64,000 bases of DNA from NCBI RefSeq assembly GCF_002090135.1, contig NZ_BBRL01000009.1, positions 1 to 64,000 on the forward strand, read 5' to 3'. The notes under the pieces are model-generated. The model had not been told where the DNA came from. It saw only the letters and a list, made by a program, of their open reading frames with translations, and made no database searches. The translations under genes and the position numbers were made by a program. This stretch comes from Demequina sp. NBRC 110055 (GTDB lineage: Bacteria > Actinomycetota > Actinomycetes > Actinomycetales > Demequinaceae). Shown one piece after another: positions 32,354-39,347 of this stretch (its first letter is position 1; every line of letters starts with the position of its first letter).

Positions 32354-33607
32354 TCAGGCCTCGGTGGCGCGCGCGGCGGCGGCCGCCGCGGTCAGCAGAC
32401 GCTGGTCCTCGGGGTCCGTCAGGACGGCCGCTGCGCGGGCCTCGGCCCGCTCGGACGCTTGCGTGAGGAGTTCTCGGGTCGGGGCATCCGCGCCGCGCAT
32501 GAGGTGGCCGATGACCCGCTGGACCCTGAGGCCCACCTCGATGTGCGCGGCGCCGTCGCGCGCGATGGGGCGGAACGCATCCTCGAGGAGATCCGCGAGC
32601 GCGGGGGCGGGCACGTGGACGTGGGGATAGTTGGGCTCGTCGGTGTCCGGGTTCCGGCCGTTCGACAGCATCTCACTGACCACACGGTCGATGGCGTTGA
32701 GCACCTCGATCGCCGTACCGGGGTCGTTGACGGCCGGCGACAGCGCACGGCTCGCGATCTCCGCGAGGGCGATGAGCCCCAGCCGCGGGTCCTGCTCGAA
32801 GGTGCGGTGCGACTCGACGATGAACGCGCGGCACGCGGCCCCCTGGTCGGCGTCGTCCAGAGCGCGGCCACGCACCACATAGGCCAGCGGCTCTCCCCTG
32901 CCCACCTCGGCCCCAGGAACGGTGACGACGTGCACGGTCGCGTCGCGCTCGACAGCGAACTCCTCGAGATCCTTCATGGCCAGTCCCGTGACGACGCCGG
33001 CCCGGCGTGCCGCCACCGGATGCGCCGCACGCGGAATCTCGGCGGGCGCCAGCCCACCCAGGTGGGGGTTCGCTGCGTAGGTGCGTGCGGCATCGGCCGC
33101 CGCCTGTTCGACCCTGTCGATGATGTCCGGCACCCGGCCGAACGTGGTGAGGTGCGAGATCCATCGCAGCAACGTGATCGCGACGAGGGCGATCACGGCG
33201 AGCGTGCCGAGGAACAGGATGGAGCGCGCCTGATCCGTGAAGCGGTCCGTCGACAGCGCGACGATCCCGACGATGGCGAATACGAAGCTGCCCAGGAACG
33301 TCGACAGCGCGTTCTGCGACGTGGTGTCCGCGATCAGAAGCTGCGTGGCGCGCGGGGTGGTCTGCGACGCGACGGAACCGAACGCGGTGATCATCGCCGT
33401 CAGCGAGAACGTCGTGACCGCGAGCATGGACGTCGCGAGGATCTGGAGGATGTTCTGGACGGCGTCCTCGCCGAGCTTGAGGTCAGCGGGCAGCGACGGG
33501 CCGAGCGCGGCGGCGGCGAGCACCAGGATGAGGGCCCCGGCCGTGAACAGCGAGGCGCGGAACCAGATCTGACGCGTGAGGCGGCTGAGGAACGTGCGCC
33601 AATGCAT
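32354..33607 (-). CDS. DUF2254 membrane protein
   Basis: A 417-residue protein with four TM segments in the N-terminal half (residues ~15-170) and a soluble C-terminal domain of about 240 residues. Typical DUF2254 features are ILATSMLAVTTFSLTAMITAF, SSQTTPRATQLLI-like ASQTTPRATQLL and ALAEIASRALSPAVNDPGTAIEVLNAID. No function is established for the family. The ATG at 33607 has GGAGG 6 nt upstream and excludes a 13-residue extension. It is divergent from the DUF4287 protein gene. Confidence 0.85.
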   Translation of the reverse strand: MHWRTFLSRLTRQIWFRASLFTAGALILVLAAAALGPSLPADLKLGEDAVQNILQILATSMLAVTTFSLTAMITAFGSVASQTTPRATQLLIADTTSQNALSTFLGSFVFAIVGIVALSTDRFTDQARSILFLGTLAVIALVAITLLRWISHLTTFGRVPDIIDRVEQAAADAARTYAANPHLGGLAPAEIPRAAHPVAARRAGVVTGLAMKDLEEFAVERDATVHVVTVPGAEVGRGEPLAYVVRGRALDDADQGAACRAFIVESHRTFEQDPRLGLIALAEIASRALSPAVNDPGTAIEVLNAIDRVVSEMLSNGRNPDTDEPNYPHVHVPAPALADLLEDAFRPIARDGAAHIEVGLRVQRVIGHLMRGADAPTRELLTQASERAEARAAAVLTDPEDQRLLTAAAAAARATEA

Positions 33608-33689
33608 GAGGTGCCTCCGGGGTGCTGCTGCTGTGTGTAGAGCCATTGTGCCTGGTGCGAGCGAGGCTCACGCGCGCCATGATGGAGCC

Positions 33690-34307
33690 ATGACCGATCT
33701 CCTGGGCGCCGCGATCGACGCCACAGTCCACCCTGTGGCCGCCCCCACGAGCATCCATGAGGGCTGGGTCAGCGACCCCGAGATCGCCGATGCCTCCCTC
33801 GTCGAGGCCACCGGCCGCGGCTGGGACGCGTGGGTCGCGATCATCGACGCAGGCCCCGCGAGCGGTGCGGACCACACCGCGATCGCGGACTGGGTCAAGG
33901 CGGAGACCGACATCGTGAGTTGGTGGTGGGCGCAGGCCGTCACGATCGGGTACGAACGCATCACCGGACTGCGTCTCCCAGGGCAGATGAAGGACGGCAC
34001 GTTCACGGTGTCGCGCACGCGCACCCTCTCCGTTGACGTCGCGAGCGCGCGTGAAACCTTCGAGGACGCGGGTCGGCTGGCGCAGTCGGACCCGGGGCTG
34101 ACGCTCACGCGCGTCTCCAAGCCCGGCGTGAAGACGCCGCGCTTTTCAGCGGCCGATGCCACCGGCACCCCGCTCGGCTCCGTCACCTTCACGGCGGACC
34201 CGGCGAAGTCAGGGGCGAAGCTCACCGTGACGCACGAGAAGCTCCCCACCGCCCAGGCGGCCGACGCGTGGAAGGCGTACTGGGCGGAGTGGATCTCTCG
34301 CCTGTGA
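33690..34307 (+). CDS. DUF4287/SRPBCC-like protein
   Basis: A 205-residue protein. Residues ~25-90 match the DUF4287 pattern (GRGWDAWVAIIDAG, WVKAETDIVSWWWAQAVTIGYERITGLR), and the C-terminal ~110 residues resemble an SRPBCC/Bet v1-like fold (SVDVASARETFEDAG, then WKAYWAEWI). The ligand is unknown. A CATGAT box lies 6 nt before the ATG. The downstream SDR-like gene follows after 13 bp and the two may be coexpressed. Confidence 0.75.
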   Translation: MTDLLGAAIDATVHPVAAPTSIHEGWVSDPEIADASLVEATGRGWDAWVAIIDAGPASGADHTAIADWVKAETDIVSWWWAQAVTIGYERITGLRLPGQMKDGTFTVSRTRTLSVDVASARETFEDAGRLAQSDPGLTLTRVSKPGVKTPRFSAADATGTPLGSVTFTADPAKSGAKLTVTHEKLPTAQAADAWKAYWAEWISRL

Positions 34308-34320
34308 CAGGGTGGGGCGC

Positions 34321-34911
34321 ATGAAAATCCTGCTCATCGGCTCCGGTCATGTTGGCTCGGCGGCCCATGCCGCGCTCGCGCCCCACCACGACGTCATCGT
34401 CGCTAGCCGCAGCACCTCCCCGTCGGTGGACATCACCGATGCCGCCTCGATTGAGGCGCTCTTCGAGGCCGTCGGCACCGTGGACGCGGTCGTCACCACC
34501 GCCGGCAAGGTGCCGTTCAAGCCGCTCTTGGACCTGACGGCAGAGGACTATGCGGGCGGGATTGCGGGCAAGGTGCTGAGCCAGATCGACGTGGTGCGCA
34601 TCGGCCTGCCGTACGTGACCGACGGCGGCTCCTTCACGATGACGAGCGGCGTGCTCGCGCGCGAGCCCATCCGCACCGGCGCGGCCGCGTCCATGGCGAA
34701 CGGCGCGCTCGAGACTTGGGTGATGGCCGCGGCTCCCGAGATGCCCCGTGGTGTGCGGCTCAACGCCGTGAGCCCTTCGGTGCTCGAGTCATCGCCCCAG
34801 CACCACCGGGCGTTCGCGGGCTTCCCGCCCGTGAGCGACGAGGCCGTGGGCCACGCCTATCGCCGCGCGGTCGAGGGCACGCAGACCGGACGCACGCACG
34901 GCATCGACTGA
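34321..34911 (+). CDS. Atypical short-chain dehydrogenase
   Basis: A 196-residue Rossmann-fold protein. The nucleotide-binding GSGHVGSAAH is at the extreme N-terminus, VDITDAASIEALFEAVG and VVTTAGKVPFKPL follow the SDR pattern, and GVRLNAVSPSVLESS is the late conserved segment. The usual YxxxK is replaced by SMANG, as in a known short SDR subgroup with weak or different activity. It is shorter than classical SDRs (~250). GGGTGGGGC precedes the ATG. A perfect 10-bp hairpin follows the stop. Confidence 0.8.
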   Translation: MKILLIGSGHVGSAAHAALAPHHDVIVASRSTSPSVDITDAASIEALFEAVGTVDAVVTTAGKVPFKPLLDLTAEDYAGGIAGKVLSQIDVVRIGLPYVTDGGSFTMTSGVLAREPIRTGAAASMANGALETWVMAAAPEMPRGVRLNAVSPSVLESSPQHHRAFAGFPPVSDEAVGHAYRRAVEGTQTGRTHGID

Positions 34912-34919
34912 GTCCTGGC

Positions 34920-34945
34920 GGTGTCGCCGCACCATCGGCGACACC
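34920..34945 (+). terminator. Perfect 10-bp hairpin terminator
   Basis: GGTGTCGCCG (34920-34929), loop CACCAT, CGGCGACACC (34936-34945), starting 9 bp past the stop codon of the SDR-like gene. Confidence 0.7.
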
Positions 34946-34975
34946 GTCCCCGCGGTCAGGTCCAGCGCAGTGGAA

Positions 34976-34993
34976 CGCGACGTTCGCGTCGCG
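34976..34993 (+). other. Hairpin with TTCG tetraloop
   Basis: CGCGACG (34976-34982), TTCG, CGTCGCG (34987-34993). A stable RNA hairpin 30 bp beyond the preceding terminator and in the long leader region of the DHA2 pump gene; possibly a second terminator. Confidence 0.4.
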
Positions 34994-35140
34994 GCGGCGT
35001 GGGGTCGAGGCGCTCCCCGTCGCGCCCGCGCCGCCCACGGCCACTCGCGGGAGCACGCAAGGCCAGGTGCCTACGCTCGCGCAGCCGGCTCCACCAGGAC
35101 AAATCCCCCATACGCTCCCCCTCGAAGCAAAACACCCAAT

Positions 35141-35158
35141 ACATTCAATGCTGAATGT
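35141..35158. promoter_or_regulatory. Inverted repeat ACATTCA-ATGC-TGAATGT
   Basis: A perfect 7-bp inverted repeat in an AT-rich patch, 58 bp upstream of the -10 box of the DHA2-type exporter gene. Size and symmetry fit a TetR- or MarR-type operator; no regulator gene is adjacent. Confidence 0.5.
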
Positions 35159-35215
35159 GGTTGCTGCACACGACAGTAGTGCGACACCGCGCCCACTGCA
35201 ACAGACGCGCGGACG

Positions 35216-35221
35216 TACCCT
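35216..35221 (+). promoter_or_regulatory. -10 box TACCCT, leaderless
   Basis: TACCCT with exactly 6 nt to the GTG at 35228, favouring this GTG over the one immediately before it. Confidence 0.5.
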
Positions 35222-35227
35222 GCAGTG

Positions 35228-36610
35228 GTGAGCACCAGCACCCCGGCGGCGACCACGCCCGAGCAGCGCACGGTCCTGTGGATCGCCATCCTTGCGAGCT
35301 TCGTCAGCTTCCTCGACGGCACCGTGGTGAACGTCGCCCTGCCCGCGATCGTGGACGACCTGGGTGGCGGCATCACCACCCAGCAGTGGACTGTCGACGC
35401 GTACCTCATCACCCTCGGCGCGCTCATGCTCGTCGCCGGCTCCATCTCCGACACGTACGGCCGGCTGCGGGTGATCCGCTGGGGCCTCATCGGGTTCGGC
35501 GTCACCTCGGTCGCGATCGCGCTGGCCCCCACCGCGCCGTTCCTCATTGTCGCGAGGCTCCTGCAGGGCGTGGCCGGTGCACTTCTCGTGCCGAGTTCTC
35601 TGGCGCTCATCATGGCCAACTTCCGCGGCCGCGCCCAGGGCAAGGCCATCGGCACGTGGACGGCGGCGACCAGCGGCGCCATGGTGGCCGGGCCCGTCAT
35701 CGGCGGCCTGCTCATCGACCTCGCGAACTGGCGGTGGGTGTTCCTCATCAACGTGGTCCCGATTGCTCTGACGCTGTGGCTGCTGACCAGGCTCGAGCAG
35801 CGGGATGTCCAGTTGCCCGATGCCCATATCGACATGATCTCCGCGGCGCTCGGCGCGATCGGCCTGGGTGGCATGGTCTTCGCGCTGATCGAGGAGCCGA
35901 ACCTCGGCTGGGGGCACCCGCAGATCTGGCTCACGGGCGCGGTGGGCGTGTCAGCCTTCGTCGCCTTCGTCTGGCGTCAGGCGGTCGTCGAGCGGCCGAT
36001 GCTCCCGCTGAGTTTGTTTCGCGCCCGCAACTTCGCGTGGGGCAACCTCGCGACCTTCATGATCTACGGGGCACTGTCACTCAACGGCTTCGTCCTGACG
36101 GTCTACCTGCAGGAGAGCGCGGGGCTCAGCGCGACCGCAGCCGGGCTCGCGAGCCTCCCCATCACGGTGATCATGATCCTGCTGAGCTCCCAGGTGGGCT
36201 CGCTTGCCGGCCGCCTGGGACCGCGCCTGTTCATGACGGCCGGTCCCCTCATGATGGCCGCGGGCTCGTTGCTCATGCTCACCGTGAGCGACGATTTCTC
36301 CTATTGGACGCAGGTCCTGCCGGGCATTGTGCTGTTCGGACTGGGCCTCACCGTGACCGTATCGCCGCTGACGTCGGCGATTCTCGGAGCCATCGAGACC
36401 GAGCGCAGCGGCATCGCGAGCGCGACCAACAACGCCATCAGCCGCGTGGCCGGGCTGGTCACGATCGCCCTCGTCGGCGCCATCGTGGGCGGCGCGCTCG
36501 ACCTCGATGGATTCCACCGCGCGATGTGGGCGACCGCCATCCTGATGGCTGTGGGCGGGATCGTCTCGTGGCTCGGCATCCGTAACCCGGTAGCGCCCGA
36601 CGAGGACTGA
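35228..36610 (+). CDS. MFS exporter, DHA2 (EmrB/QacA) family
   Basis: A 460-residue multidrug-type MFS protein with about fourteen hydrophobic segments. Motif D1-like LDGTVVNVALPAI is in TM1, motif A GSISDTYGRLRVIRWG follows TM2, and motif C-like TSGAMVAGPVIGGLLID in TM5 marks an exporter. Substrates are probably hydrophobic drugs or metabolites. It is a single gene, preceded by an AT-rich region with a 7-bp inverted repeat that may bind a regulator. Two consecutive GTG codons (35225, 35228) could start translation; the -10 spacing favours the second. Confidence 0.88.
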   Translation: MSTSTPAATTPEQRTVLWIAILASFVSFLDGTVVNVALPAIVDDLGGGITTQQWTVDAYLITLGALMLVAGSISDTYGRLRVIRWGLIGFGVTSVAIALAPTAPFLIVARLLQGVAGALLVPSSLALIMANFRGRAQGKAIGTWTAATSGAMVAGPVIGGLLIDLANWRWVFLINVVPIALTLWLLTRLEQRDVQLPDAHIDMISAALGAIGLGGMVFALIEEPNLGWGHPQIWLTGAVGVSAFVAFVWRQAVVERPMLPLSLFRARNFAWGNLATFMIYGALSLNGFVLTVYLQESAGLSATAAGLASLPITVIMILLSSQVGSLAGRLGPRLFMTAGPLMMAAGSLLMLTVSDDFSYWTQVLPGIVLFGLGLTVTVSPLTSAILGAIETERSGIASATNNAISRVAGLVTIALVGAIVGGALDLDGFHRAMWATAILMAVGGIVSWLGIRNPVAPDED

Positions 36611-36616
36611 ACGACG

Positions 36617-36640
36617 GCATCGGCCATCTGGGCCTACCCT
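36617..36640 (+). promoter_or_regulatory. Nonamer GCATCGGCC plus leaderless -10 box
   Basis: GCATCGGCC (36617-36625), 9 nt, TACCCT (36635-36640), 6 nt, then the ATG of the TM2 gene at 36647. Confidence 0.6.
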
Positions 36641-36646
36641 GGAGCC

Positions 36647-36880
36647 ATGAGTCATGGACCGGTCTACGTCTACTCCCAGAAGTCGCTTGCAGTCGCGTAC
36701 ATCTTGTGGTTCCTCTTCGGGCTGTTCGGCATCCAGCACTTCTACCTGGGCAAGATTGGCCGCGGCATCCTGTATCTCCTCACAGGCGGAATCCTCACCA
36801 TCGGATGGTGGGTCGACCTCTTCACGCTGCCGGCGCAGGTGCGCCAGGTCAACGCGCAGCGCGCGGTCGGCATCCGCTAA
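36647..36880 (+). CDS. TM2 domain protein
   Basis: A 77-residue protein with two TM helices separated by a short turn: residues ~13-33 (AVAYILWFLFGLFGIQHFYLG) and ~40-60, with the hallmark GIQHFYLGK-G and GWW-D-F segments of TM2 proteins. Function unknown. A leaderless promoter precedes it. The Cys-rich mini-protein gene begins 16 bp later. Confidence 0.9.
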   Translation: MSHGPVYVYSQKSLAVAYILWFLFGLFGIQHFYLGKIGRGILYLLTGGILTIGWWVDLFTLPAQVRQVNAQRAVGIR

Positions 36881-36896
36881 CCGAAGGACCCCACAC

Positions 36897-37016
36897 ATGT
36901 GCTCCCCCATCGCCTGCTCCGACTGCGGCAAGACCACCTGGACCGGCTGCGGCCTGCACGTCGAGCAGGCGCTCGCTGGCGTCAGCGAGGGCAACCGCTG
37001 CACCTGTGAGCGCTGA
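36897..37016 (+). CDS. 39-residue Cys-rich protein
   Basis: A very short gene: MCSPIACSDCGKTTWTGCGL, then HVEQALAGVSEGNRCTCER. Six or seven Cys arranged as C-x-x-C-GKTTW-x-G-C-G-x-H resemble a conserved small actinobacterial zinc-ribbon-like family of unknown role that I recall with the same core. AAGGA lies 8 nt before the ATG. It overlaps the SH3 protein gene by 11 bp, indicating translational coupling. It would be missed by most gene callers because of length. Confidence 0.7.
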   Translation: MCSPIACSDCGKTTWTGCGLHVEQALAGVSEGNRCTCER

Positions 37017-37362
37017 GCCCTCGCGCTCCGTGCGCGTGCTCACCGACCACGAGATCCCCGAGCGGGCACCATTCCGCATCGCGCCGGGCGACCGCGTCAC
37101 CGTGGGCGAGCAGGACACCGAGTGGCCAGCCTTCGTCATGGTCATGGGCCTCACCGGCGAGGGCTGGGTGCCGTCGCGCCATCTCAGCGACGAGCGCCCC
37201 ATCGCCACGGTGATTTCCGCGTATGACACGCAGGAGCTTCCCGCGAGCGCGGGCGACGTCCTTGCGCTGCTCGCCGACGACCCCGAATCGGGATGGTCCT
37301 GGTGCCGAAACGCCGCGGGCCGCGGGGGGTGGGTCCCCCACCGCGCACTGGACGTCCACTAG
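37006..37362 (+). CDS. SH3-domain-like protein
   Basis: A 118-residue soluble protein with two SH3-like halves: residues ~10-55 (HEIPERAPFRIAPGDRVTVGEQDTEWPAF...GEGWVPSRHLS) and ~65-116 (YDTQELPASAGDVLALLADDPESGWSWCRNAAGRGGWVPHRALD). The repeated GWVP motif marks each. The GTG at 37006 overlaps the mini-protein gene. The last two codons and the stop (CCACTAG) are part of the 45-bp repeat copy C. Function unknown, perhaps a protein-protein adaptor. Confidence 0.75.
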   Translation: MSAEPSRSVRVLTDHEIPERAPFRIAPGDRVTVGEQDTEWPAFVMVMGLTGEGWVPSRHLSDERPIATVISAYDTQELPASAGDVLALLADDPESGWSWCRNAAGRGGWVPHRALDVH

Positions 37363-37400
37363 GACGCACGCAGGTGCACGAGGGCGCAGTCAGCGTCCAC
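37356..37400 (-). repeat. 45-bp intergenic repeat, copy C
   Basis: Read leftwards it begins GTGGACGCTGACTGCG and ends GTCCTAGTGG, which supplies the stop codon of the SH3-like gene. It forms an inverted pair with copy D. Confidence 0.75.
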
Positions 37401-37450
37401 CAGGGGGCGCGAGCACGCCCGCACGCCGCGCGCGAACTGCGTTTGCCGCA

Positions 37451-37495
37451 GTGGACGGTGACTGTGCCCTGACGCACGCGCGTGCGCCACAGTCG
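37451..37495 (+). repeat. 45-bp intergenic repeat, copy D
   Basis: Begins GTGGACGGTGACTGTGCC, contains the perfect palindrome GCACGCGCGTGC and ends CCACAGTCG. It is the most diverged copy and is inverted relative to copy C, with 50 bp between them. Confidence 0.7.
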
Positions 37496-37508
37496 ACACG
37501 GGTTGAGG

Positions 37509-37904
37509 TTAGAGCGGCTCCACTCCCCACGCGGCCTTCTCCTCGGTGGTGTACATCGCGGTCCACGCCTCGAACTCGCCACCGTGCGCGTCGGCGACCT
37601 GATGACCCCGGTCGATGGCCTCGCGCAGCAGCCCGGGCACCAAGGCTCCGCGGAACGTCGCCACGATGGTCCACTCCGGCACGTCGTGGCTCGGTTCGCA
37701 CAGTTCGCGCCACACGCCGCTGGCCCGGAGCTCCTCGGACGCCGCCTCGGCGCTTGCCTGGCGCGTGAAGGTCAGGGAGACCTCAAGTTCGCGGGGCGCG
37801 TTGGGATCGGCCCCGCGGCCCAGAAAGATCTCAAGCTGCTCCTGGTCGTCGGCGAACAGGTCGTACGGCTCCACCCTCTTGGGGCGGCGCGAGAAGAGTC
37901 CCAT
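37509..37904 (-). CDS. RraB-like protein
   Basis: A 131-residue protein resembling the regulator of RNase E activity B family: DLFADDQEQLEIFLGRGADPNAPRELEVSLTF at the N-terminus (GADP-PRE pattern), AASEELRASGVW, and PEWTIVATFRGALVPGLL. In E. coli RraB modulates RNase E; the actinobacterial role is unknown and the assignment is by resemblance only. A TAGCGT box 6 nt before the ATG at 37904 fixes this start over a GTG two codons upstream. Confidence 0.65.
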   Translation of the reverse strand: MGLFSRRPKRVEPYDLFADDQEQLEIFLGRGADPNAPRELEVSLTFTRQASAEAASEELRASGVWRELCEPSHDVPEWTIVATFRGALVPGLLREAIDRGHQVADAHGGEFEAWTAMYTTEEKAAWGVEPL

Positions 37905-37910
37905 GGCCAC

Positions 37911-37916
37911 ACGCTA
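37911..37916 (-). promoter_or_regulatory. -10 box TAGCGT, leaderless
   Basis: TAGCGT read leftwards, 6 nt before the ATG of the RraB-like gene. It overlaps the stop codon of the next upstream gene. Confidence 0.5.
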
Positions 37917-39347
37917 GCCGGTCGGGGTCCCGGATCCTGCCGGGGAGTCGATCCCGTCGCGCACCCAGTCACCCCCGTCGCGCACCACATTGACCGCGAG
38001 CGGCAACTGATGCGACGCGCTTTCGAGAATGTGCATGAGGTAACCCGCGGTATTGACGAAGGCCGCGATGTCGCCGCGCGCCACTCCGTCGGGGAACCGC
38101 AGACGTCGGCGGGTCAGCAGCTCCTCCTCGACGCAATAGGCGCCCACCAGGAAGCCCTCGAATGCGGGGCTGGGAGCGCCGGCATCGGCAGGACGCACCC
38201 ACCGCGGGTCGACCATGAAATCCACTGACGTCGAGCGCACCTGTGTGCGGTTCATGTGGAGGCCGACCAGGGGGATCCCGTCGCTGCTGGCCTTACGGAA
38301 GGCGACGGAGGCGAGCGTCATGCCACATCCGTCGAGCAAGGACCGTCCCGGCTCGCAGCGCAGTTCGAGGCCGCGTGCGGCGAGTTGCTCGGCCACGGTG
38401 GTGCCGTCGGGCGTGTGGGCGCGGAGGATGTCGCGCAGCCACTGGCCCCGCACGTGGCGCTGCCAGTACGGGTACACCGCGGCGGAGGGCCGCTCGGCAC
38501 CGGGATCCGTCATCCCCAGCCGGTCGCCGCGCCACGTGAGCGTGTCGTCGCGGTCCACGTCGAGCCGCTCCCAAAAAGCCCGCCATTGGGCGCGATCCTC
38601 CAGGTAGGTCATGGGGACACCGCCGCCCATGTCGATGAAGGCGATGGGATGACCGGTCTCGCGCAGCCGGTCGGTCCACGCGAGGGCCTCGCGCAGGACC
38701 ACGACGCGCTCGGCCGCGGAGTAGCCGTTGAGGTGGAAGTGGATGCCCTCGAGCCGCACCGCGGCGGGAGCGTCCTGCAGGGCTGCGTCCCACGAGGCGG
38801 GGGTGAGACCGAACCGCGTGGGCGCGATATGAGGGTCGGCCGATGCCATGCGCGGCGCCACCCGCGCCGTCACTGCGAGGTCGGTCGCCACGGCGACGAT
38901 GTCCGCGAATTCGTCGCCGTTATCGAGGCTGATGAGGGCGCCCGCCGCGACCGCCTCGCGAAGGAGGGCGTCGGACTTCACCGCCGCCGTGACGATCAGC
39001 CGGCCCGCGTCCACGCCGAGCTCCAGGCACTGGCGTAGTTCGGCCAGCGAGGACACGTCGATGCCGAGACCGGCGGCATCGGCCGCCTTCACCACGGCAA
39101 ACGCCTTGTTGGCCTTGCGGGCGACGTACACACCGAGGGTCACGCCCTCGTCGCGGGCGGCATCGGTCAACTCTGCGGCGTTGCGTGCCAGCGGCGCGAG
39201 GTTCAGCACGTTGACCGGCGACCCGTGCTCGCGGATGAGACCCGCGCACTGCTCGGGATCGGCGAGGAGGTCCTCCATCCACGGCTCGGTGCGGCCGGTG
39301 AGAGGCGAGACTCCCTCGCAGGCCACGGTGGGTGTCGGATCAGTCAT
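37914..39347 (-). CDS. Y4yA-like PLP-dependent decarboxylase, fold type III
   Basis: A 477-residue enzyme of the alanine racemase-like (ornithine/diaminopimelate decarboxylase) fold. The PLP lysine sits in YVARKANKAFAVV (near residue 74), followed by GIDVSSLAELRQCLELGV. Phosphate-binding GGG is in IDMGGGVPM and the C-terminal CGMT/FEGFLVGAYCVEEELL region carries the catalytic Cys-type segment. It is longer than LysA (~420) and matches the Y4yA group found beside siderophore-type genes in rhizobial plasmids. It overlaps the upstream FAD gene by 8 bp and is third in a coupled operon. Substrate not predictable. Confidence 0.75.
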   Translation of the reverse strand: MTDPTPTVACEGVSPLTGRTEPWMEDLLADPEQCAGLIREHGSPVNVLNLAPLARNAAELTDAARDEGVTLGVYVARKANKAFAVVKAADAAGLGIDVSSLAELRQCLELGVDAGRLIVTAAVKSDALLREAVAAGALISLDNGDEFADIVAVATDLAVTARVAPRMASADPHIAPTRFGLTPASWDAALQDAPAAVRLEGIHFHLNGYSAAERVVVLREALAWTDRLRETGHPIAFIDMGGGVPMTYLEDRAQWRAFWERLDVDRDDTLTWRGDRLGMTDPGAERPSAAVYPYWQRHVRGQWLRDILRAHTPDGTTVAEQLAARGLELRCEPGRSLLDGCGMTLASVAFRKASSDGIPLVGLHMNRTQVRSTSVDFMVDPRWVRPADAGAPSPAFEGFLVGAYCVEEELLTRRRLRFPDGVARGDIAAFVNTAGYLMHILESASHQLPLAVNVVRDGGDWVRDGIDSPAGSGTPTG

